A DNA stretch of 5,282 nt, taken from the NCBI GenBank assembly GCA_937924555.1, contig CALDSN010000231.1, positions 1-5,282 on the forward strand. The letters are read 5' to 3'. A program made the position numbers and the translations under genes. A model generated the notes under the pieces. It was not told the origin of the DNA, searched no databases, and saw nothing but the letters and a program-made list of their open reading frames with translations. The stretch comes from an uncultured bacterium. Its GTDB lineage: Bacteria; Cloacimonadota; Cloacimonadia; Cloacimonadales; Cloacimonadaceae. Shown piece after piece: positions 1-4,462 of the stretch (position 1 is the first letter of the stretch; each line of letters opens with the position of its first letter).

Positions 1-48
1 CGACCACCGAGATCTACACTCTTTCCCTACACGACGCTCTTCCGATCT
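1..48 (+). other. Illumina P5/TruSeq read-1 adapter (non-genomic contamination)
   Basis: The first 48 bases match the Illumina universal P5 adapter without its first ten bases. Bases 16-48 are the complete 33-base read-1 sequencing primer, which ends in CTTCCGATCT. The adapter is fused directly to genomic sequence at base 49. Read on the minus strand it encodes IGRASCRERV, a peptide well known as an adapter artefact at the ends of predicted proteins. These bases should be trimmed and nothing biological should be read from them. Confidence 0.98.
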
Positions 49-601
49 GCGCATACCAAGCCAACGCTAACAAAACAGGATGATAATCAGCCAAACGCAC
101 CCTACGAAACTCCTTAAACCCCTCAATCCCGCTAAACAGCGTGAAAGGCGCAAACAAGATGAAGATACTGAATTTATTAAACACACTCTGCTTCTTGGCA
201 TCAAGCATCTCCACCCTATACCATTGCCGGATAAGCCAATAAAACTGATACAAGCCAAAGCTGAGAAGCATATACAAGGGAATCCTTCGCCATGGGGTAT
301 TCATGAACAAGGTCAGCTTATGCAGCACATTCAACCGCTCTGCCAATTCTGTATCCGAATACAGATAGCTTGCCACCAGCTTCCTATCTGCCTCCACGGG
401 CGCATAATATTCCTTTTGAATGCTCACAATCAGATTGCACAACTCGGGAATATCTCCAATCTTACGCCAAACCCCTTCAGCAGGGTTAATAATCGGAGTT
501 TCTCTGCTCAGTTCGCTCAGCACCACCATTTCCGCCAGTTCCTCGTCAGATACCGGTCCTTTGCTTTGCCCATTCTTCAGATACAGCCAGTTCTTTGCCA
601 A
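49..601 (-). CDS. GYF_2-domain membrane protein, DUF4234-like C-terminal part (3' end missing)
   Basis: About 184 genuine residues are visible. Residues 5-54 look like a GYF_2 (DUF4339) domain: WLYLKNGQSKGPVSDEEL near the start, then a conserved W at 45 and a closing IPEL at 51-54. Such domains are thought to mediate protein-protein contacts and often sit in front of membrane segments. Hydrophobic helices follow at about 108-125 and 143-158, with a third starting near 175. The LSFGLYQFYWLIRQW stretch resembles DUF4234 proteins, so this is probably an inner-membrane protein with a cytoplasmic N-terminus. The start is TTG at 601, supported by AGAAGG six bases upstream; the next in-frame Met (residue 25) would cut the GYF domain. 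The gene lies 18 nt after the TPR-like gene and is probably co-transcribed with it. Apparent residues 186-195 and the stop come from adapter, so the true C-terminus is unknown. Substrate and function are unknown. Confidence 0.8.
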
Positions 602-607
602 TGAACA

Positions 608-613
608 CCTTCT
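608..613 (-). promoter_or_regulatory. Ribosome binding site that fixes a TTG start
   Basis: AGAAGG on the minus strand lies six bases before the TTG at 601. No ATG or GTG in this frame lies nearby, and the GYF domain begins four residues after this TTG. The site is therefore the main reason for calling the non-ATG start. Confidence 0.65.
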
Positions 614-619
614 GTAGAA

Positions 620-1072
620 TTATATCATACCAAACCAGTTAGCATCAGCCAAATCGCTTTCAAATTGTTGGCGTGATTCAAGCTCAGCAATCTCTTTTCC
701 GGCTTTAACCGCCAGCTCATGATATTGCATAAATCCTTCTTTGTTTTGCCACAAAGCATAAACCCGAGCCATCGCCTCATAGCAATATGCCAAATCCCAA
801 TCTGTCGGCTTTTGTTCTTCCATCAGACGCAGCACATTCTTGGCGTGATACATAGCCTCTTCTTTGTGCGAAAGCAGGGTATATACATGACAGATCATCC
901 ATTCCCCCCGCAAAATGTTTATCGGCTGACCCACCTTGCGCCAATGATAAAGTGAAGCATGCACCATATTGAACAAGGTGTTTTCTTCCTCAGCACTGCG
1001 CTTTTCTTTTAGCAACAAATCCCAGCTTCCATTAAAGAGCTCAATCGCTTGTTGTTGATGAATCTCATGCAT
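620..1072 (-). CDS. Conserved uncharacterised TPR-like helical protein
   Basis: A 150-residue, soluble, all-helical protein with no signal peptide or membrane segment. It has the look of a widespread but uncharacterised family of small tetratricopeptide-like proteins, with HASLYHW at 38-44, RGEW at 55-58, an AYCYEAMARVYAL helix at about 95-107 and FESDL near 137-141. Alternating A/Y/L positions suggest two to three helical hairpins that would bind a protein partner; this is from memory of the family pattern, not a search. An in-frame ATG at 1090 would add six residues. I prefer the ATG at 1072 because AAGGAG lies six bases before it and because the candidate promoter's -10 box would place the upstream ATG at or before the transcript start. 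The gene is first in a likely two-gene unit with the GYF_2 membrane protein. No enzyme motif is visible. Confidence 0.8.
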   Translation of the reverse strand: MHEIHQQQAIELFNGSWDLLLKEKRSAEEENTLFNMVHASLYHWRKVGQPINILRGEWMICHVYTLLSHKEEAMYHAKNVLRLMEEQKPTDWDLAYCYEAMARVYALWQNKEGFMQYHELAVKAGKEIAELESRQQFESDLADANWFGMI

Positions 1073-1078
1073 AATCAA

Positions 1079-1084
1079 CTCCTT
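1079..1084 (-). promoter_or_regulatory. Ribosome binding site that decides the 1072 start
   Basis: AAGGAG on the minus strand sits six bases upstream of the ATG at 1072 and inside the longer reading frame that begins at 1090. The 1090 ATG has no Shine-Dalgarno sequence of its own, so the shorter start is favoured. Confidence 0.75.
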
Positions 1085-1090
1085 TTTCAT

Positions 1091-1119
1091 ACCATAACGA
1101 TGTGCAGATCTTGTGCCAA
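1091..1119 (-). promoter_or_regulatory. Candidate sigma-70-type promoter for the TPR/GYF_2 unit
   Basis: On the minus strand TTGGCA (1119-1114, five of six matches to consensus) is separated by exactly 17 bases from TATGGT (1096-1091, four of six matches). Transcription would begin around 1083-1085, leaving a very short leader of roughly a dozen bases before the ATG at 1072. It is judged only by eye against the E. coli consensus. Confidence 0.4.
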
Positions 1120-1260
1120 TTATCCAATAATTTTATTAGTTTCATATGGCTTTGTCTGTGCCCGGCTAAGTGGATATGATACCAAACATAAGAACAGCTA
1201 ACACAAAAGCAAGTACCGCATCCCATTTCTCCCTGTTTTCCCTGCACAACCTAAGTAGTA

Positions 1261-1272
1261 ACTATTAATAGT
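1261..1272. repeat. 12-bp perfect palindrome upstream of glnS
   Basis: ACTATTAATAGT equals its own reverse complement. It lies about 110 bases upstream of the glnS start and upstream of the candidate promoter, so it could be a regulator-binding site. In AT-rich intergenic DNA it could also be chance. Confidence 0.3.
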
Positions 1273-1305
1273 AGGCAATTTGCATCATCAGGAATTGAGC
1301 TAATG

Positions 1306-1314
1306 TGTAATAAT
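1306..1314 (+). promoter_or_regulatory. Candidate extended -10 promoter element for glnS
   Basis: TGT followed by AATAAT (five of six matches to TATAAT) forms an extended -10 element. No good -35 box lies 17-18 bases upstream (TCATCA matches three of six). The start site would fall near 1321, giving a leader of about 60 bases. Support is weak. Confidence 0.3.
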
Positions 1315-1365
1315 TCTTGACGTGATTGCCAAGCTGTAAAAGATGAAAAAGTATTAAAGACGCAT

Positions 1366-1370
1366 AAGGA
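1366..1370 (+). promoter_or_regulatory. Ribosome binding site of glnS
   Basis: AAGGA lies ten bases before the ATG at 1381. The spacing is at the long end of normal but is acceptable, and the resulting N-terminus fits the family, being about ten residues longer than E. coli GlnRS before the HIGH motif. Confidence 0.5.
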
Positions 1371-1380
1371 CACAGAAAAG

Positions 1381-3087
1381 ATGGAACCCAAAGATACAAT
1401 AGTCACAACAGAAAGTGAGACTAAAACAGTTTCAAACTTTATAAGATTCATTATCGATAAGGATTTGGAAAGCGGCAAGCACAAAGGGATTGTTACAAGA
1501 TTTCCCCCGGAGCCAAATGGATATCTGCATATTGGACATGCCAAGTCTATCTGCCTGAACTTTGGTTTGGCACGGGACTATAAAGGTCGCTGTCATTTAC
1601 GCTTCGACGACACTAATCCTGTGAAAGAAGATGTGGAATATGTGGATTCCATTATGGATGATGTCCGTTGGCTGGGCTTTGACTGGAACGAGCATTTATA
1701 CTATGCTTCCGATTATTTCGATAAGCTGTATGCCTTCGCCGAATACCTGATTGAACAGGGAAAAGCCTTTGTGTGCGATTTAAGCTTGGATGAATTACGG
1801 GAATATCGCGGAACACTGACCGTTCCGGGAAAAAAAAGCCCCTATCGTGACAGGAGTGTGGAAGAAAATTTACAACTCTTCAGAGCTATGCGTGATGGTG
1901 AATTTCCCGATGGAAGCCGTAGCTTACGAGCCAAGATAGATATGAACTCACCAAATCTGAATATGCGCGACCCTGTGATATATAGGATAAAAAAGACTCA
2001 TCACCACCGAACAGGCAGCGATTGGCAAATTTACCCGATGTATGATTATACGCATTGCATTTCCGATGCGCTGGAAGGGATTACGCATTCAATCTGTACC
2101 TTGGAATTTGAAGATCACAGACCTTTGTATGATTGGTTCCTTGATCAGTTACCCGTACCTTGCCACCCACAGCAGATTGAGTTTGCCAGATTGAACCTAA
2201 CTTACACGGTGATGAGTAAACGTTTATTGCTGGAATTGGTTACCACGAAATTGGTGAACGGTTGGGACGACCCACGCATGCCTACTATAGCCGGTATGAG
2301 GCGAAGAGGCTATCCTGCTGCTGCTATCCGTGAGTTTGCGGATAGAATCGGGGTTGCCAAAGCAAGCTCCATGGTTGATGAAGAGCTACTGCTTTTCTGT
2401 GTGAGAGAAGAGCTTAACAAAACAGCGAACAGAGCTATGGCTGTGCTAAACCCGATTAAGTTGACCATCACTAATTATCCCGAAGGTGTTGTGGAAGAAA
2501 TGGATGCGGATAATAATCCGGAAGACCCCAACGCAGGAAGCCGTAAGCTGAAATTCTCCCGCAACCTGTATATTGAGCGAGAAGACTTCAGCGAAAATCC
2601 CCCCAAGGGATGGTTCCGTTTGGGATTGAACAATGAAGTACGCTTAAAACATGCCTACTATATAAGCTGTTATGAAGCTGTTAAAGACGAGCATGGGGAT
2701 GTGGTTGAGCTACTTTGCACTTATGATCCGCAGTCACGCGGAGGTGGCACAGAAGATGGCAGAAAGGTGAAAGGAACCTTGCATTGGGTATCTGCTCCAC
2801 ATGCCGTTGCTGTGGAAGTAAGATTGTATGACAGGCTGTTCACCATACCGGATTTGGGTGCAATTGAGGAAGGGAAAAGCTATAAAGACTATTTGAACCC
2901 GGAATCCTTGGTGATAAACACAAAATGCATGGCTGAAGCCGGCTTGCTTGATGTGACACCGGGAGAGAGCTTTCAGTTCTTGCGTCAGGGTTACTTCACA
3001 GTTGATGCCGATACGAAAGAAGGAAAACCTGTGTTTAACCGTGTAACATCCCTTAAAGATAGATGGACGCCCAAGGTAAATAAATAA
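1381..3087 (+). CDS. glnS: Glutaminyl-tRNA synthetase
   Basis: Class I aminoacyl-tRNA synthetase that charges tRNA-Gln with glutamine using ATP in the cytoplasm. The 568 residues compare with 554 in E. coli GlnRS, and similarity runs the whole length. The Rossmann domain carries RFPPEPNGYLHIGHAKS with HIGH at residues 50-53, then LRFDDTNP (73-80), which holds the aspartate that contacts glutamine/tRNA. YPMYDYTHCISDALEGITHS (218-237) is typical of GlnRS rather than GluRS. The KMSKS-equivalent is VMSKR at 277-281. GWDDPRMPTI and RRRGYPAAAIREF follow, and then the two beta-barrel anticodon-binding domains, including DGRKVKGTLHWVSA (459-472) and LYDRLF. All expected catalytic motifs are present and I see no truncation. 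It shares a likely transcript with the small ACT-like gene 16 nt downstream. The presence of glnS means the organism need not rely only on the GatCAB transamidation route for Gln-tRNA. Confidence 0.98.
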   Translation: MEPKDTIVTTESETKTVSNFIRFIIDKDLESGKHKGIVTRFPPEPNGYLHIGHAKSICLNFGLARDYKGRCHLRFDDTNPVKEDVEYVDSIMDDVRWLGFDWNEHLYYASDYFDKLYAFAEYLIEQGKAFVCDLSLDELREYRGTLTVPGKKSPYRDRSVEENLQLFRAMRDGEFPDGSRSLRAKIDMNSPNLNMRDPVIYRIKKTHHHRTGSDWQIYPMYDYTHCISDALEGITHSICTLEFEDHRPLYDWFLDQLPVPCHPQQIEFARLNLTYTVMSKRLLLELVTTKLVNGWDDPRMPTIAGMRRRGYPAAAIREFADRIGVAKASSMVDEELLLFCVREELNKTANRAMAVLNPIKLTITNYPEGVVEEMDADNNPEDPNAGSRKLKFSRNLYIEREDFSENPPKGWFRLGLNNEVRLKHAYYISCYEAVKDEHGDVVELLCTYDPQSRGGGTEDGRKVKGTLHWVSAPHAVAVEVRLYDRLFTIPDLGAIEEGKSYKDYLNPESLVINTKCMAEAGLLDVTPGESFQFLRQGYFTVDADTKEGKPVFNRVTSLKDRWTPKVNK

Positions 3088-3094
3088 TCTCCGT

Positions 3095-3099
3095 GGAGG
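3095..3099 (+). promoter_or_regulatory. Strong ribosome binding site for the ACT-like gene
   Basis: GGAGG lies four bases before the ATG at 3104, within the 16-nt gap after the glnS stop. The site is strong although the spacing is short. It supports the first Met rather than the Met at residue 6. Confidence 0.7.
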
Positions 3100-3103
3100 A
3101 ATC

Positions 3104-3352
3104 ATGATTTACAAAGTTATGCTGATTAAGATTGACCATCGCAGTTCCGAAGCAGGCAAGGTGCAAAGCATCTTAACCAATTATGGATGCAATATCAAAG
3201 TAAGGCTTGGCTTGCATGAAGTATCAAAAGAATTCTGCGCCAACGATGGACTGGTTGTTCTGGAAGTGGAAGGAAAGCAGGAAGAGATTAGTGCTATGCT
3301 GGAAGAACTGAACAAAGTGGATTATGTTCAGGCAAAGTTTATAGAGATGTAA
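3104..3352 (+). CDS. Small ACT-like protein (TM1266-type ferredoxin-like fold)
   Basis: An 82-residue cytoplasmic protein that is almost entirely one domain. The predicted order is beta (KVMLIKID), helix (EAGKVQSILTNYG), beta (IKVRLGLHEV), beta (GLVVLEVEG), helix (QEEISAMLEELNK), beta (VQAKFIEM), that is, a beta-alpha-beta-beta-alpha-beta ferredoxin-like fold. The pattern resembles short ACT/NikR-C-like proteins such as Thermotoga TM1266, whose members are sometimes annotated as regulators of the iron-only hydrogenase system. Such domains usually form dimers and may bind small ligands. The fold assignment comes from pattern and memory, and the ligand and target are unknown. It follows glnS by 16 nt with a strong ribosome binding site, so it is probably co-expressed. 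The stop is one base away from the stop of the convergent glycosyltransferase gene. Confidence 0.75.
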   Translation: MIYKVMLIKIDHRSSEAGKVQSILTNYGCNIKVRLGLHEVSKEFCANDGLVVLEVEGKQEEISAMLEELNKVDYVQAKFIEM

Positions 3353-3353
3353 G

Positions 3354-4457
3354 CTATTTCCAACGATACTTGCCCAGAGTACCGCGAATGGCATAGAATA
3401 TGAACTGAGCGGGAAAAAGCAGTATTTGCACAGGATATAAGGCACCAAGCTTAGCTCGGCTGATCAGATGCAAATGATGAACGCTGAGGTAAAGCTCGGT
3501 GCCTGTTTTTATCAATAGGCACATAAGCGCTACCACGCTTGCTTCTCCCAGGATGAGCAGAGCAATTTGGTAATAGAACAGAACGAAGTATAAAAACACA
3601 AAAAGGGATAAACCCTGTAACCACCATGGATGAAGGAAGAACTTGGAAGCTCTGCGGATATTGGTGTGGTGATGTTTGATGGCATCTGTTCCATCGATGG
3701 AACAGATATGCATTTGGGGCGAACAGTTGTAGGCTGCCTTGCGGATATGGGGCATCATCTTCATCAGTAAGAGGTCATCATCACCCGAGGCAAAATGACC
3801 TATGCCGTCAAAACCACCGCTTTTGATAAAGATGCTTTTGCGATACACCATGTTGCAAGCCATGCTGGTGAAAGGAATGTGGTAATACAGCCCTGCACTT
3901 GCCAGAGCATAATACACACTGCGCTCGAAGTTCTTCATCCTCCAGATGCTATCTTCAGGCTTCCGCTTGATAATAGAATAACTGAGCAGGTAATCCACAT
4001 CATTAGTCATAGCACGATTTATCTCACTCAACCAGGTGGTGGGGACAAGGCAATCTGCATCCGTGAAGGCAAGAATATCATGCTTGGCTGTCATTATTCC
4101 CTGCTGAATGGCTGCTTTCTTACCAATTATCTGGGGTGAATCATGATAGTGGTTGATGAGTTTCATATTGGGGCACAGGCTTTGGGACTCAAGATATTCC
4201 TTGCTTCCATCGGTGGAATGGTCGTTGATTAAAATAATCTCGAAGCATTCCTGAGGGTACTCTAACTCTGCAAGGGAAGCTAATAAACGAGGAAGATTGT
4301 GAAGCTCATTCTTTGCTGCAATAATAATGCTGATGCTCTGATGTTCATGAGGCTTATGCTTGGCTCTATCCTCTTTTGCGATATGAGTTACTCCTCTATC
4401 CAGCCATAAGAGGAATGCAGCATATACTGCCGTGGCTATTGGGAAAAACAAGACCAT
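3354..4457 (-). CDS. Family 2 membrane glycosyltransferase
   Basis: A 367-residue GT-A-fold glycosyltransferase (GT2, COG1215-like) that would transfer a sugar from a nucleotide sugar to a lipid or polymer at the inner membrane. An N-terminal helix (about 1-19) precedes the catalytic domain: SIIIAAKNE (43-51), INDHSTDG (77-84), GKKAAIQQGI (112-121), the metal-binding DAD at 133-135 in FTDADCLVPTTW, and SGDDDLLL (224-231) as the acidic acceptor/base region. C-terminal hydrophobic helices lie at about 280-301, 303-317 and 340-357. The QxxRW motif of processive synthases is degenerate: TNIRR at 265-269, followed by ASKF. This argues for single-sugar transfer rather than polymer synthesis. The ATG at 4457 has no clear Shine-Dalgarno and lies 5 nt after the dnaX stop, so translation is probably coupled to dnaX. 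Donor and acceptor cannot be told from sequence. A perfect 24-bp palindrome lies inside the gene at 3684-3707. Confidence 0.88.
   Translation of the reverse strand: MVLFFPIATAVYAAFLLWLDRGVTHIAKEDRAKHKPHEHQSISIIIAAKNELHNLPRLLASLAELEYPQECFEIILINDHSTDGSKEYLESQSLCPNMKLINHYHDSPQIIGKKAAIQQGIMTAKHDILAFTDADCLVPTTWLSEINRAMTNDVDYLLSYSIIKRKPEDSIWRMKNFERSVYYALASAGLYYHIPFTSMACNMVYRKSIFIKSGGFDGIGHFASGDDDLLLMKMMPHIRKAAYNCSPQMHICSIDGTDAIKHHHTNIRRASKFFLHPWWLQGLSLFVFLYFVLFYYQIALLILGEASVVALMCLLIKTGTELYLSVHHLHLISRAKLGALYPVQILLFPAQFIFYAIRGTLGKYRWK
3684..3707. repeat. 24-bp perfect palindrome inside the glycosyltransferase gene
   Basis: The left arm ATCTGTTCCATC is followed at once by its exact reverse complement GATGGAACAGAT. 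The centre is ATCGAT and there is no mismatch. In the mRNA it would fold into a hairpin of about ten base pairs with a four-base loop. It encodes ICSIDGTD (residues 251-258) of the glycosyltransferase. No T-run follows on either strand, so it is not an intrinsic terminator. Confidence 0.9.
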
Positions 4458-4462
4458 ATTGC

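Larger units (their letters stand above)
1073..1380. other. Divergent intergenic region
   Basis: These 308 bases separate the minus-strand TPR-like gene from glnS. They hold one candidate promoter in each direction, a 12-bp palindrome at 1261-1272, and a pyrimidine-rich patch with three CCC runs at about 1221-1242. I see no tRNA, no convincing hairpin-plus-T terminator, no riboswitch or T-box I can recognise, and no credible small ORF with a ribosome binding site. Confidence 0.6.

Noticed and set aside
80..604. Plus-strand open frame of 174 codons opposite the GYF_2 gene
   Set aside because: It lies fully antisense to a recognisable domain protein, has low-complexity H/Q/I-rich composition, and has no ribosome binding site or family resemblance.
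667..849. Ten-base direct repeat TTGGCGTGAT at about 667 and 840
   Set aside because: It lies inside the TPR-like coding sequence, is short, and is consistent with chance or repeated Tyr/His codons in similar helices.
1221..1242. Three spaced CCC runs, possible G-quadruplex on the minus strand
   Set aside because: Only three GGG tracts are present and the fourth is missing. The region is better described as a pyrimidine-rich patch.
1065..1247. Minus-strand 60-codon frame upstream of the TPR-like gene
   Set aside because: It overlaps the start of the TPR-like gene in another frame, lacks a ribosome binding site, and resembles no protein I know.
1317..1345. TTGACG as a -35 box for glnS
   Set aside because: The hexamer is good, but no sequence at 16-18 bases downstream resembles a -10 box (the best is three of six matches). 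The extended -10 at 1306-1314 is slightly better.
1251..1544. Minus-strand open frame spanning the divergent region and the start of glnS
   Set aside because: It is antisense to the conserved GlnRS N-terminus, has no ribosome binding site, and its Cys/Ser/Leu-rich composition is typical of a shadow frame.
2936..2945. Ten-base palindromes in glnS (AAGCCGGCTT, and TTATCGATAA near 1452)
   Set aside because: Palindromes of this length are expected by chance in a window of this size and lie in conserved coding sequence.
2734..3105. Minus-strand 123-codon frame inside the 3' end of glnS
   Set aside because: It is fully antisense to the conserved anticodon-binding region of GlnRS, so it is a shadow.
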